From Psychrobacter pygoscelis (GTDB taxonomy: Bacteria; Pseudomonadota; Gammaproteobacteria; Pseudomonadales; Moraxellaceae): 64,000 nucleotides of DNA. The notes below the pieces were generated by a model, which was not told the DNA's origin, searched no databases, and saw nothing but the letters and a program-made list of their open reading frames with translations. The stretch spans positions 248,001 through 312,000 of the forward strand of contig NZ_RQRU01000001.1 of the NCBI RefSeq assembly GCF_004335015.1, given 5' to 3'. Position numbers and translations under genes: made by a program. This document shows, one piece after another, positions 1 through 9,303 of this stretch. The stretch's first letter is position 1; every line of letters starts with the position of its first letter.

Positions 1-134
1 ATTACTCACAGACCATCTCCTGCTACAAAGCCAACTTTGAGGGCGAGGCTTGCGGTAGTTGTGACAGCTGTACCCTGAGAAAGCAAGGCTTTAAAGAAGC
101 AGGCGTCCCTGATCCAACACAATATGCAAGCTAA
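1..134 (+). CDS. queC: 7-cyano-7-deazaguanine synthase QueC, C-terminal end (partial)
   Basis: The reading frame is open from the window edge to a TAA at 132-134 and gives the last 43 residues of a protein. They contain SCY, then [11 protein letters not shown] and a DPTQY tail. QueC makes preQ0 from 7-carboxy-7-deazaguanine in queuosine synthesis, and its C-terminus carries a CxxC..CxxC-type zinc site of exactly this form. The start lies outside the window. Recognition rests on the short but very characteristic tail. Confidence 0.88.
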   Translation, partial: YSQTISCYKANFEGEACGSCDSCTLRKQGFKEAGVPDPTQYAS

Positions 135-465
135 TTACTTCTAAGCTAATATTGGCGATATTAAGCCAATTAAAATACTTTACTGCTATCGTATCAGCAA
201 TTTACCCTGACCTTATTATACTAATAAGCGAGTAAACAGTTGAGCGTTAACTTTGTACTATACATGATATAGTACTGCTGCTAAATACAGCCCTGCTGCT
301 AAGTTTGACTTTAGCTTCGTCATTATTACCGCATTATATTTACTCGTTGTAACGCCTGCCAAAGCTCGTGCCTAGAGCGCAAGCCAGTAGGCGCAAAATT
401 TATTAATAGCCATTATCTAATGATCGCGAATAGACGATCAGATAGACCAGAAGATAAGAGCCACT
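135..465. other. Intergenic region with two inverted repeats
   Basis: No gene is seen here. A short hairpin CTTATT/AATAAG lies at 212-228 and may end queC transcription, although no T-run follows. A perfect 8-bp inverted repeat, GTACTATA and its complement TATAGTAC around a 5-base loop, lies at 255-275. It could be an operator for the downstream gene. A CTGCTGCTAA direct repeat follows. Confidence 0.4.
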
Positions 466-2181
466 ATGCCGCAATCTCGTACCGACCTCCATCCAGAATC
501 TAGACAACAGCTGCCTTATATCATTAGCGTCCTACTACGCTATAGCGTTATGGGGGTGGCGACTATGTTGTTTGTCATTGGTCTTTTTATCCTAAATTGG
601 TGGCTTATCGTCATCGCAGGCCTACTGGTGCTCCTAGGTATCTATGACATCATTCAAAACAAGCATTCAGTACTCTCCAACTACCCTATCGCCGGTCACA
701 TTCGCTATTTGCTCGAGGACTTTCGCCCTGAGATTCGTCAGTATTTGCTAGAAGATGAGAAGGAACAAGTGCCTTTTTCACGCCAGCAGCGGGCGCTGGT
801 CTATCAGCGGGCAAAGAATGTCAGCGACACCAATGCCTTTGGTACGCTAGATAATTTATACGCGGAAGGTAAAGAGTGGTTCTTGCAGTCGGCGGTCAGT
901 CATCCACTTAAAGATACTGACTTTCGCATTACCGTAGGCGGCGAGCAATGCAGCCAACCTTATAGCCTATCGGTCTTTAATATCTCCGCGATGAGCTTTG
1001 GTAGCTTGTCTGGTCATGCCATTATGGCCCTCAACCACGGGGCCAAAATCGGCGGCTTTACTCATGATACTGGTGAGGGTGCCATCAGTCCTTACCATCG
1101 TAAATTCGGTGGTGACCTTATCTGGGAGCTAGGTACAGGCTATTTTGGCTGCCGCAATGCGCAAGGCAACTTTGATGCCGAGCTATTCACTGAGCATGCC
1201 CGTGAGCCGCAAGTGAAGATGATAGAGATCAAGCTGTCCCAAGGCGCTAAGCCTGGCAAAGGTGGCGTCTTGCCTGCTGAGAAGATCACCCAAGAGATTG
1301 CCGATACTCGCCGAATTCCGATGGGAGAGGATTGTATCTCGCCGTCGAGTCATACAGCGTTTAGTACCCCAAGAGAGCTAGTAGCCTTTTGGCAGCAGCT
1401 GCGCGAGCTGTCTGGCGGTAAGCCTGTTGGCTTTAAGCTATGTATTGGTCAGCCTTGGCAGTTTATGGCGATTGTCAAAGCCATGATAGAGCTGGATAAT
1501 TATCCAGATTTTATTGTGGTTGATGGCGCCGAAGGTGGTACTGGTGCGGCGCCCGTTGAGTTTATGGATAGTGTCGGTATGCCATTGACCGATGGCTTTT
1601 TATTCGTACATAACACCTTGGTCGGTGCTGGTATCCGTGACAAGATTAAGGTCGGTGTCAGTGGCAAAATCATTAGCGGCTTTGATATTGCCCGAATGTT
1701 GGCACTTGGTGCTGATTGGTGCAATTCGGCTCGCGGCTTTATGTTCGCTGTTGGCTGTATCCAGTCACGCTCTTGTCATACCAACACCTGCCCTACTGGC
1801 GTTGCGACCCAAGACCCTTATCGTCAGCAAGCCCTCGATGTACCAAGCAAATCTGAGCGCGTGGCAAGCTTTCATAAAAACACCCTTAAATCATTGGGCA
1901 GTATCGTTGGCGCGGTAGGCCTAACGCATCCGAGCGAGCTTAAGCCCTACCATATCGCGCGGCGCATGGATGATGGTCAGATCAAGCTGCTGTCCAAGTA
2001 CTATTACTTTACTGATGAGGGCGCACTATTAGACGTTGCTGCGCGTGCTGATGTCTTTAATCAGATGTGGGTGATGGCCGACCCTGACAGCTTTAATGCC
2101 AATAATGATGCGCTGATTGCCTATAATCAGGACTCTAGGGATAAAGGCAAAAATACTGCCGCGACCAGCGAGCTGGCGTAA
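466..2181 (+). CDS. FMN-binding glutamate synthase family protein
   Basis: The 571-residue protein has two N-terminal membrane segments (about residues 22-62) followed by a glutamate-synthase FMN/TIM-barrel domain. Barrel motifs visible include the SFGSLSG region, DGAEGGTGAAP and GADWCNSARGFM. The cysteines C431-x5-C437-x4-C442 match the 3Fe-4S ligand pattern of the GltB synthase domain. It lacks the amidotransferase and gltB C-terminal domains, so it is not the full GOGAT. The family is widespread as a stand-alone membrane-anchored oxidoreductase whose substrate is not settled. It appears monocistronic, with a terminator at 2286-2321. Confidence 0.85.
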   Translation: MPQSRTDLHPESRQQLPYIISVLLRYSVMGVATMLFVIGLFILNWWLIVIAGLLVLLGIYDIIQNKHSVLSNYPIAGHIRYLLEDFRPEIRQYLLEDEKEQVPFSRQQRALVYQRAKNVSDTNAFGTLDNLYAEGKEWFLQSAVSHPLKDTDFRITVGGEQCSQPYSLSVFNISAMSFGSLSGHAIMALNHGAKIGGFTHDTGEGAISPYHRKFGGDLIWELGTGYFGCRNAQGNFDAELFTEHAREPQVKMIEIKLSQGAKPGKGGVLPAEKITQEIADTRRIPMGEDCISPSSHTAFSTPRELVAFWQQLRELSGGKPVGFKLCIGQPWQFMAIVKAMIELDNYPDFIVVDGAEGGTGAAPVEFMDSVGMPLTDGFLFVHNTLVGAGIRDKIKVGVSGKIISGFDIARMLALGADWCNSARGFMFAVGCIQSRSCHTNTCPTGVATQDPYRQQALDVPSKSERVASFHKNTLKSLGSIVGAVGLTHPSELKPYHIARRMDDGQIKLLSKYYYFTDEGALLDVAARADVFNQMWVMADPDSFNANNDALIAYNQDSRDKGKNTAATSELA

Positions 2182-2285
2182 CCACTTTTAAGTGAGCCGT
2201 TTAGCAAAAATGATTTGGCACTTAGACGTATTGCTTATTTAACGAATATCGGTACTATATCACTACTACAAAGTAACTTAATGTT

Positions 2286-2321
2286 AGGGTCTGACGCACT
2301 TATATCAGGCCCTCATTTTTT
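2286..2321 (+). terminator. Intrinsic terminator after the FMN glutamate-synthase-like gene
   Basis: AGGGTCTGA at 2286-2294 pairs with TCAGGCCCT at 2305-2313 (nine pairs, one G-T), followed after two bases by a run of six T residues. It lies 105 bases after the stop codon. Confidence 0.7.
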
Positions 2322-2541
2322 GTTAAGCGCCGCAATCATTTTTGTTAATGTCTTAGCAACTGGCGCTGTTTTTCAGCCACACCTGCTATACTTATTGAGG
2401 ATAATAAATTAAATAAGTTTCGAGGGTACTTTGAAGCGACCACAATGCCTACAGCCAAAAAGCATGCGTAGAAAACTAAAAAATATTCTCCTGAAAAGCT
2501 GCCCTCTAAGCACTGTTAGCTTAAGGACTGGCAGCTTGAGA

Positions 2542-3399
2542 ATGAATCGTGTCATTCGAGTCTCTATTCTCGCCACGGCATTAAATGTGGCGGGGTGTAA
2601 CGACAGCTCATTGGACGACTTTATCCATACTGCTCAGCGGGATAATAAAGATGCCGTTTGTATTAAATCAAATAAGCCATTTAAACATTCATTATGCTCT
2701 GTGGCTCAAGACGATTTATTAACCAATAATCATAATCTAGCCCTAAGACTATTTTGGAAAGCGAAAGATGCAGCTGAGAAGTCCGCCACACAGACCACCC
2801 CACCAGACTCTGGACCACTCTATAAATTTGATGCGCTGTTGGCCAATCTGCCTACTAACGACAGTCTAAAGTTTGCGGCCAATGCAGGCATGTATAACTC
2901 GGAATTTGCCCCGATTGGCTATACCGTTATTCAAGGTGAAGAGATTCGCTCGCTTAACCTAAAACAAGGCGGTGGCAACTTTCATCTACTGCCCAATGGC
3001 GTGCTGTGGTGGGATAAGGCTGGCAAGGTCCAAATTAGCGAAAGCCATGCCCTAAGCGCTATGCTAGAAAATGGCGAAGCCGAACCTTGGTTTGCCACGC
3101 AGTCGGGACCAATGCTGGTTATTAATGGTGATATCCATCCAAAGTTTGACCCCAATAGTACCTCGCTTAAGTTCCGAAACGGTGTTGGTGTTTGCAATGA
3201 TGGACAGATTAAGTTTGTTAATAGCGATGAGATAGTGAGTTTTTATAACTTTGCTGCGCTGTTTAAAAATGATCTTGACTGTCCGAACGCTTTATTTTTG
3301 GATGGTGGCATTGCCTCTGCCTTATATGCGCCAGACATTCAGCAAAAAGACGATAAGAGTATGGGCGTGATAATCGGGGTAGTTGAAACAAAAGACTAA
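2542..3399 (+). CDS. Phosphodiester glycosidase family (NAGPA/DUF2233) lipoprotein
   Basis: Starting at the ATG at 2542 gives 285 residues with a clean lipoprotein signal, MNRVIRVSILATALNVAGC, where C19 would be lipidated. A TTG 111 bases upstream (2431) stays open but adds a stretch unlike any leader, so the ATG is preferred. The body has the family pattern: NAGMY, then GGGNFHLLPNGVLWW, GPMLVINGDIHPKF, RNGVGV and the final LFLDGGIAS motif with the acidic residue expected in the active site. The fold is known from NAGPA, which hydrolyses sugar phosphodiesters. The substrate here is unknown. Likely anchored in the envelope. Confidence 0.8.
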   Translation: MNRVIRVSILATALNVAGCNDSSLDDFIHTAQRDNKDAVCIKSNKPFKHSLCSVAQDDLLTNNHNLALRLFWKAKDAAEKSATQTTPPDSGPLYKFDALLANLPTNDSLKFAANAGMYNSEFAPIGYTVIQGEEIRSLNLKQGGGNFHLLPNGVLWWDKAGKVQISESHALSAMLENGEAEPWFATQSGPMLVINGDIHPKFDPNSTSLKFRNGVGVCNDGQIKFVNSDEIVSFYNFAALFKNDLDCPNALFLDGGIASALYAPDIQQKDDKSMGVIIGVVETKD

Positions 3400-3454
3400 A
3401 GCAATTCAACAGTGAAGCGCGCTACTTTGCGCTAGTTAATGAAGCAAATATTTA

Positions 3455-3577
3455 TCAATTAGCCTTTATTCGAATTGGCTGTTTACGCCGCGCGGTGTAC
3501 TCATAACTGGCTTGGTTATCTATCAATAAATCTGACAACGCCAGCCAGACTTCTTTTTGCTGCGTGAGCATTGTCAT
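3455..3577 (-). pseudogene. Remnant of a DUF7079-like gene
   Basis: A 40-codon minus-strand frame starts at an ATG at 3575-3577. It contains EVWLALSDLLIDNQ, which resembles the start of a small family of VWxALSDLFLDTE proteins. The similarity fades after about 28 residues and a TGA follows at 3455-3457, so most of the usual protein of about 110 residues is missing. The reading is from memory of the motif only. It may be a decayed gene. Confidence 0.3.
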
Positions 3578-3740
3578 ACTAAAGCTCTAGTAGTGTCTAT
3601 TTATGATAGGGCTTATCACAAATTAGCGTATCTAAACACCCGTAGAGTAGCGAATTTTGCTACAATACGCCCGATTTTATCCAAATATTTTTATCTGAAT
3701 ATCGTTTACCAGATTACACTTTGTTAAGAGAGACAGTACC

Positions 3741-4832
3741 ATGGGTTTTAATTGCGGCATCGTAGGCTTACCAAACGTGGGCAAATCCACTTTATTCAAT
3801 GCACTGACCAAAGCGGGTATCGCCGCGGAAAACTTCCCCTTTTGTACCAAAGATCCCAATGTGGGTATTGTTCCAGTACCAGATCCACGCCTTAAGAAGT
3901 TGGCTGATATTGTCAACCCAGAGCGTGTGCTACCGACCACTATGGAGTTCGTCGATATTGCCGGTCTCGTCGCTGGTGCGTCCCAAGGTGAAGGTATGGG
4001 CAATCAGTTCCTTGCCAACATTCGTGAGACCGATGCTATCGCTCATGTGGTGCGCTGCTTTGAGGATGACAATGTCGTCCACGTTGACGGTCGAATCAGT
4101 CCTATTGACGATATCGAAACCATCAATACCGAGCTTGCATTGTCTGACCTCGAAGCAGTCGAGCGCGCTATCCATAACCTTGGCAAAAAAGCCAAAGGTG
4201 GTGACAAAGATGCCGCCGCTACCCTCGATGTGTTCAAAAAGATTGAGCCTTTAGTGTCTGAGGGTCTGGCCGCGCGTGGTGCCAATCTTGATGCTGATGA
4301 AAAGAAACTAATCCGCAGCTATGGCCTTATCACGCTTAAGCCAACCCTATATATTGCCAACGTTAGCGAAGATGGCTTTGAGAATAACCCACACTTGGAC
4401 GCCGTTCGTGCTTACGCCGAAAAAGAAGGCGCTATGGTATTGCCGCTGTGCAACCAAATCGAAGCCGAGATTGCTCAGCTAGACGAAGAAGACAAAGCGG
4501 AGTTCTTGAGCGACCTTGGAATGGAAGAAGCAGGTCTCGACCAAGTTATTCGTGCTGGCTACGAGATGCTCGATATGCAGACCTATTTTACTGCTGGTGT
4601 CAAAGAAGTTCGCGCTTGGACCGTTAAAGTTGGCGCGACTGCTCCGCAAGCCGCGGGAGTGATTCATACCGACTTTGAACGTGGCTTTATTCGCGCTGAA
4701 GTCATCGCCTATGAAGACTTTATTGAGTATGGTGGCGAAAAAGGTGCAGCGGCAGCAGGTAAACAGCGACTAGAAGGTAAAACCTATGTTGTGCAAGATG
4801 GCGACGTCATGCACTTTAGATTTAATGTATAA
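3741..4832 (+). CDS. ychF: Redox-regulated ATPase YchF (Obg-like P-loop protein)
   Basis: The length is 363 residues, the usual size for YchF. G1 motif GLPNVGKST is at residues 8-16, switch/G3 [17 protein letters not shown] follows, and the C-terminal TGS domain ends in [17 protein letters not shown]. YchF binds ATP rather than GTP, associates with ribosomes and negatively affects the oxidative stress response. The start fits AGAGAGA upstream of ATGG. It is a single gene, followed by a strong terminator at 4893-4923. Confidence 0.97.
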   Translation: MGFNCGIVGLPNVGKSTLFNALTKAGIAAENFPFCTKDPNVGIVPVPDPRLKKLADIVNPERVLPTTMEFVDIAGLVAGASQGEGMGNQFLANIRETDAIAHVVRCFEDDNVVHVDGRISPIDDIETINTELALSDLEAVERAIHNLGKKAKGGDKDAAATLDVFKKIEPLVSEGLAARGANLDADEKKLIRSYGLITLKPTLYIANVSEDGFENNPHLDAVRAYAEKEGAMVLPLCNQIEAEIAQLDEEDKAEFLSDLGMEEAGLDQVIRAGYEMLDMQTYFTAGVKEVRAWTVKVGATAPQAAGVIHTDFERGFIRAEVIAYEDFIEYGGEKGAAAAGKQRLEGKTYVVQDGDVMHFRFNV

Positions 4833-4892
4833 AGTTAAGCCATAGTTTAAGTTTAAGTTTAATTATTTATTTTTAGTAAAATTTTAGCGACT

Positions 4893-4923
4893 GACCAACA
4901 AGGTTAATCTTTGTTGGTTTTTT
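4893..4923 (+). terminator. Intrinsic terminator after ychF
   Basis: ACCAACAA at 4893-4900 pairs with TTGTTGGT at 4911-4918 around a short loop, followed by TTTTT. Confidence 0.85.
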
Positions 4924-4933
4924 AATACTTAAT

Positions 4934-4954
4934 TTATGTTATATTATAACATAA
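4934..4954 (+). promoter_or_regulatory. Predicted Zur box
   Basis: The 10-bp half-site TTATGTTATA and its exact inverse TATAACATAA flank a single central T. This is a perfect 21-bp palindrome that matches the ATGTTATAnTATAACAT core known for zinc uptake regulator Zur in Acinetobacter and other gammaproteobacteria. It sits 55 bases before the start of the His-rich lipoprotein gene, a position suited to repression when zinc is sufficient. Confidence 0.8.
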
Positions 4955-5009
4955 CGGTTAAATCCATAAGTTACCCCTACTTTAATTTTATATATTTAAG
5001 AGATTGAAT

Positions 5010-5609
5010 ATGCGCAGCAATAACAAAGCTTTTTATCTACCTTGTTTACTTACCTTGGCTTTTACCCTTGGGGCTTGTCAAAAGAACGAGCACCCTCATC
5101 ATGAACACTCAGCTACTGATGCCGAATACTCTGAGCAGCAGGCTATACCTCACCTAGACGATCACTCTCACATCGAGCATGGCGATGAACACGGCACTCA
5201 TCATGATGACTCTCATGACCATGACCATCACGAGCACGACCATCACGAGCACGAGCACGACCATCATGACCACGGCCATCACCACGACCACAGTACGATG
5301 AATATGACTCAATACTCGTGTGTGCCAGATATGACAATCTATGCCCACTATGATCAGTCACTCGGCGACGATAAGGCCAGTAGCGCTCATCTATTAATTG
5401 AAGATATCGAATATGACTTTGATTTAGTCCAAGCCAAGACGGCTGCTGATGAGGCCGTTACGTATGAGTCTGAGTTTGGGATTAATGACAATGGTATGCG
5501 GTGGATAGTCACAGGTGACAGTGCTCAGCTGGTGGACTTGGTGTCAACGGCTCAAGCGCCAGCTGAAGATGCTCCGGTATTGTTTCAGTGTGACAAGACC
5601 GTAAGTTAG
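5010..5609 (+). CDS. His-rich zinc-responsive lipoprotein with MliC-like domain
   Basis: The chosen ATG at 5010 has AAGAG seven bases upstream; a TTG at 5004 is too close to it. The 199-residue product has a signal peptide ending LTLAFTLGAC (lipidated C23). Residues 28-95 are dominated by His, Asp and Glu, with about 27 histidines, often as HHEHDHH-type runs. The C-terminal 100 residues (YSCVPDMTIYAHY ... APVLFQC) resemble the MliC/lysozyme-inhibitor fold with its Cys pair. Together with the Zur box upstream this suggests a zinc-capturing envelope lipoprotein made during zinc starvation. The metal role is inference. The C-terminal domain could instead be a lysozyme inhibitor. Confidence 0.8.
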   Translation: MRSNNKAFYLPCLLTLAFTLGACQKNEHPHHEHSATDAEYSEQQAIPHLDDHSHIEHGDEHGTHHDDSHDHDHHEHDHHEHEHDHHDHGHHHDHSTMNMTQYSCVPDMTIYAHYDQSLGDDKASSAHLLIEDIEYDFDLVQAKTAADEAVTYESEFGINDNGMRWIVTGDSAQLVDLVSTAQAPAEDAPVLFQCDKTVS

Positions 5610-5724
5610 GCTGATAGGACTATCGATAATAAGGGGCTTTAAGCGATAGACAGAAGTAAATGAGGTACTAAAGACACAATTTTGCTATGCTAATGTTCAA
5701 TAATACGATTGGATAATAATAACG

Positions 5725-7170
5725 ATGCATGGCACTACAGCGACCTCCGCGACCTCTTCTATTACTGCTGCCGCCACGACCCAATGGTCATATTTACTCA
5801 ATGCGCAGCGATTAGGTTCCTCAAAAAAAGCCAAATCTGGGGAGACAGCACGCTCCCCTTTTCATAAAGACTATGACAGACTGGTCTTTTCACACTCCTT
5901 TCGTCAGCTCAATCAAAAGACTCAAGTGCACCCGCTGACCAATCAGCTGGGCATTCATACACGGCTTACTCACTCGTTAGAGGTCTCCTGTATTGGCCGC
6001 TCCCTAGGGATGATGGCCGCTGAAAAGCTACATGACTCTCTCTCAGGTGGGCTGCCACGTGGGGTAACACCAGCTGACATTGGGGTCATCATTCAAGCCG
6101 CTTGTCTGGCCCATGATATCGGCAACCCACCCTTTGGCCATGCTGGCGAATATGCCATCCGCGACTGGTTCAATCACCCTGATCGCGCCACGTTACTCAG
6201 CCAGCTTACGCCCACCCAGCGACTTGATCTCATCGGCTTTGAGGGCAATGCCCAAGGCTTTCGGCTACTGGTACGTAATGAGCACCACCCAGATAAAGGC
6301 GGCATGAGGCTTACCTGCGCCACCCTCGGAGCCTTTATGAAATACCCTTGGCTCTCTAGTCACAGTAACCCCCACCTAACAGATACCAGCTCTACTGCAC
6401 TCAATAATGCCACTACTATTCGAAAATATGGCTGCTTTGCTAGTGAAGCTCAGATACTAGAGCGCTTAGCCAATCGGTTACGCTTACCTATGTGCGCTCA
6501 TCACGATGGCTTCGCCCGTCACCCTCTGGCTTATCTGTTAGAGGCGGCTGACGACATCTGCTACGCCTTGATTGATTTAGAAGACGGTATTCATTTGGAC
6601 ATGCTCAGTTACCAAGAGGTAGAGCCACTACTATTAGAGCTGGTCGGTGAACGATTGGGAGCGCCCCCTGAGGTGCTAAGTGACGCGCCTGTGCGCCATA
6701 AGCTTGCGGCGCTGCGCGGCCGTGCAATGATGCGCTTGGTGGACAAAGTGACCGATGCCTTTGTCGATAAAGCTGATGAGCTGTTAGCCGGCACTCTTGA
6801 GGGTAGTCTCTTTGATCACTGTGACCCATCGGTAATGAATGGCATTGACAGTGCTAAAACTTTAGCGCGTGAGCAGATATTTGGTCATCCTAGTAAGGTG
6901 CGTATGGAGCTGATGGCCAACCAGTGCTTACACCGCCTGCTCGATGCGCTAATTCCTCTGGCTACGACTCTACCTGATTCAGCAATGTCATTCGAGCAGC
7001 AACGATTGCTGCGACTGGTTCAGAGCCACTTTAACCATCATCACCGCTCATTAACGTCTAATACTTACGACAATATTCTCAATATCTTAGATTACTTAAC
7101 CGGTATGAATGATCATGAAGCCTACAGTCTGGCACAAGACTTAAATGGCAGTCGCTCTGGCATATGGTAG
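5725..7170 (+). CDS. dgt: Deoxyguanosinetriphosphate triphosphohydrolase-like HD hydrolase
   Basis: The 481-residue protein has the dNTPase start RSPFHKDYDRLVFSHSFRQLNQKTQV, the first metal His at H83 (THSLEVS), the HD pair H130-D131 in HDIGNPPFGHAGE, and the later acidic metal ligand in EAADDICYALIDLEDG. dGTPases cut dGTP to deoxyguanosine and triphosphate and affect dNTP pools. The length fits the type 1 group. The gene stands alone. The N-terminal 20 residues are Thr/Ala/Ser-rich and probably disordered. Confidence 0.93.
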   Translation: MHGTTATSATSSITAAATTQWSYLLNAQRLGSSKKAKSGETARSPFHKDYDRLVFSHSFRQLNQKTQVHPLTNQLGIHTRLTHSLEVSCIGRSLGMMAAEKLHDSLSGGLPRGVTPADIGVIIQAACLAHDIGNPPFGHAGEYAIRDWFNHPDRATLLSQLTPTQRLDLIGFEGNAQGFRLLVRNEHHPDKGGMRLTCATLGAFMKYPWLSSHSNPHLTDTSSTALNNATTIRKYGCFASEAQILERLANRLRLPMCAHHDGFARHPLAYLLEAADDICYALIDLEDGIHLDMLSYQEVEPLLLELVGERLGAPPEVLSDAPVRHKLAALRGRAMMRLVDKVTDAFVDKADELLAGTLEGSLFDHCDPSVMNGIDSAKTLAREQIFGHPSKVRMELMANQCLHRLLDALIPLATTLPDSAMSFEQQRLLRLVQSHFNHHHRSLTSNTYDNILNILDYLTGMNDHEAYSLAQDLNGSRSGIW

Positions 7171-7335
7171 CTCACTAATACACTGTTATAATTAACGCAT
7201 ATTTTATGCCTAATCAGCAGGCCCTAGCCAATTGCGTAACTTATTGCCGAAATGTGCAGTCAAGCTCGTTTTTTGTCATTGAACCCAGTATCATGCTACT
7301 GTTAATAGTTTCAGTAAAGAGAGTTCAACTATCCT

Positions 7336-8016
7336 ATGAATACTCGAGAAAAGAAAAAACAACAAACCCGCCGCGCATTTTTTAACGCCGTATTAGACCT
7401 ATGTATGACTGGTCAGTCCTTTAGCTCAATCAGCCTTCGTCAGGTCACTCGTGAGGTAGGAGTTGTGCCTACTGCTTTTTATCGCCATTTTGACGATATG
7501 GAAGATCTCGGCAAATCCTTGGTCGAAGAAGAGCTTGGTCAAGCCCTTGCGGTATTAAGAGAGAGCCTGCAGATAGGCCGACAGCGTAGCTTTGATCGGC
7601 AGATTGCCAAAAGTATTCAAATATTCTTCAAAGCAATCAATGAGCATCCGCGCTATTGGCAATTTATCGTTAGTGAGCGCTTCGGCGGCTCTGAAGCTGT
7701 ACGCCGCGCGGTGAATGAGCAAATCAAGTTGCTATCAAATATTATCGGTGAAGACCTTGCGCTTCAGCCTGCATTCTCACATATCAACGCTTATGACAGA
7801 CGTCTGCTAGCCGAAGCTGGGGTGAATTTATTCTTTTCGTGGATTATTGACTGGCTAGATCTTAACTATAATGAACATCACGATGATGAGGCTAACCGCC
7901 GAGATATTGAGTACCATAAAAAGCGTATGCTTCATCATTGCACCCGCCAAGCACAGATGCTGTTTTATGGAGCGTACAACTGGAAGTCGAGCGAAGAAAC
8001 CTTACTTGATGATTAA
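7336..8016 (+). CDS. TetR-family repressor, FabR-like
   Basis: The product is 226 residues long. The N-terminal helix-turn-helix reads ISLRQVTREVGVVPTAFYRHF, very like FabR, which controls unsaturated fatty acid synthesis genes. The C-terminal ligand domain also resembles FabR in size. No linked fatty acid synthesis gene is adjacent, so the target is elsewhere. The start is the first ATG, about 12 bases after an AAAGAGAG stretch. The identity as TetR is sure; the FabR role is inference. Confidence 0.85.
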   Translation: MNTREKKKQQTRRAFFNAVLDLCMTGQSFSSISLRQVTREVGVVPTAFYRHFDDMEDLGKSLVEEELGQALAVLRESLQIGRQRSFDRQIAKSIQIFFKAINEHPRYWQFIVSERFGGSEAVRRAVNEQIKLLSNIIGEDLALQPAFSHINAYDRRLLAEAGVNLFFSWIIDWLDLNYNEHHDDEANRRDIEYHKKRMLHHCTRQAQMLFYGAYNWKSSEETLLDD

Positions 8017-8101
8017 GGCAGGCGCTAATAAGTTGTAGAAGACAGCTGATAGTCTGGAATACGGTAACTCAAGATTTATAGTGCTTGAAACACGCTATAG
8101 A

Positions 8102-9286
8102 TTATAATCTGCTCCCTGACCCGCTAGTGGTAACATTAATGGGTCGATATGGCCATAGTCGCTGTGAGAATGCTTGGACGACTTTCTCTTGTTGAGTACT
8201 ACTGACGCTGCTATTAGAGCTGTTATTAGAATTGTTGCTTGTGTCCCCGCTTTCAGGCTGCGGACCCATAGTGCCAGTGTCTCTATTATTAGCCGCCCCT
8301 GCGTCCGCATTCTTTGCCACTTTACTGATCATAACCGTAGCGTAGCGCTGCTTAGGTGCTTGAGCGCCACTCAGTTCAGCCGAATCAGTAGCCGTTATAA
8401 TGGCTAAAAATGCTTGGCTATCTACGGTCAATAACGGTGCCAGCTTATTACGCGCCTCTTCTGGCAAAGAGGCAAAGGGCGCTATCTGCCAGAGGCTGTC
8501 TAGACTATCTATCGCTGTGGACTCTCTAGCACTGACGATAGCCTGCATCTGCTCAGGTGAGGCATTGTCCATCATTGCTGCGAGCACCTCAGGTAGCGCT
8601 GTATTCACATTTACTGGCAAGTAATAGGGAACTGCGGTCACGTAGGGTCTAAGAAGCGCTAAAGCCTCTGTACTAACCCCATTGATCTCACTGAGCTGAT
8701 CCACACTATAAAAAGGCTGATTCGGCAGTGTTGTTGCCGACGCCGCGAGGCCGTTATGCAAAGTATCTGCGCCATAAATCGCTGCCTCTTCCGCACTATC
8801 TTCAAACACCATTGTGTCCGGATCTTGCCAATCTAACACCGCTACTGCCACACTCTCCTCTATCCCCACTTGTGCTAACAATCGCTTAAACGTTGCTAAT
8901 GCGGCGGCATCTACTTGCCCGTCGTGATATAGATTGTTGATATTAAAGCGGCTGGCTTCATCATTTATTTCAATAGTTAGCACATGCGTGCCCATTGGAT
9001 AAGGGGGAATGGGCTGCGCCCAAACATCATGTAAGCTGTCCGTATCGTTTAGCTTATTGTCAGCGCGGATCAGGGCTACGGCCAGCTGCTGAGCTGCTGC
9101 GATATCTTGCAACAGCTGATTTTGCTCGAATAATAGCCCACTTTGCCGGATAGCAATCTTTTGGCTCGCCAGCATAGCTCCTGCGACCACAGTAATAGAG
9201 ACCACCAACAGCAATATCGTTAATAGAGCGACGCCTTGTTGACGCTGCGCGGCTTTAGGTAAGGCTTTGTAGGTAGAACGGTTCAC
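8102..9286 (-). CDS. gspK: Type II secretion minor pseudopilin GspK
   Basis: The 394-residue protein has an N-terminal prepilin-like helix after an 18-residue leader (QGVALLTILLLVVSITVVAG), then the long globular GspK domain with NDEASRFNINNLYHDG, AVAVLDWQDPD and a second helix-hairpin-like SVDQLSEINGVS segment. GspK caps the pseudopilus tip together with GspI and GspJ. The C-terminal 50 residues are Asn/Ser-rich low complexity and an unusual extension. It is the last gene of the tetR-gspH-I-J-K operon, 17 bases after gspJ. Confidence 0.93.
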   Translation of the reverse strand: MNRSTYKALPKAAQRQQGVALLTILLLVVSITVVAGAMLASQKIAIRQSGLLFEQNQLLQDIAAAQQLAVALIRADNKLNDTDSLHDVWAQPIPPYPMGTHVLTIEINDEASRFNINNLYHDGQVDAAALATFKRLLAQVGIEESVAVAVLDWQDPDTMVFEDSAEEAAIYGADTLHNGLAASATTLPNQPFYSVDQLSEINGVSTEALALLRPYVTAVPYYLPVNVNTALPEVLAAMMDNASPEQMQAIVSARESTAIDSLDSLWQIAPFASLPEEARNKLAPLLTVDSQAFLAIITATDSAELSGAQAPKQRYATVMISKVAKNADAGAANNRDTGTMGPQPESGDTSNNSNNSSNSSVSSTQQEKVVQAFSQRLWPYRPINVTTSGSGSRL

Positions 9287-9303
9287 AGTAATGACATCCT
9301 ATC

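Noticed and set aside
2215..2412. 65-codon plus-strand frame with a TTG start
   Set aside because: It has no ribosome site, runs across a clear terminator hairpin at 2286-2321 and shows no recognisable motif.
5154..5361. Minus-strand frames opposite the His-rich region
   Set aside because: They are a mirror of the GAC/CAT/CAC codon runs and have no start signal.
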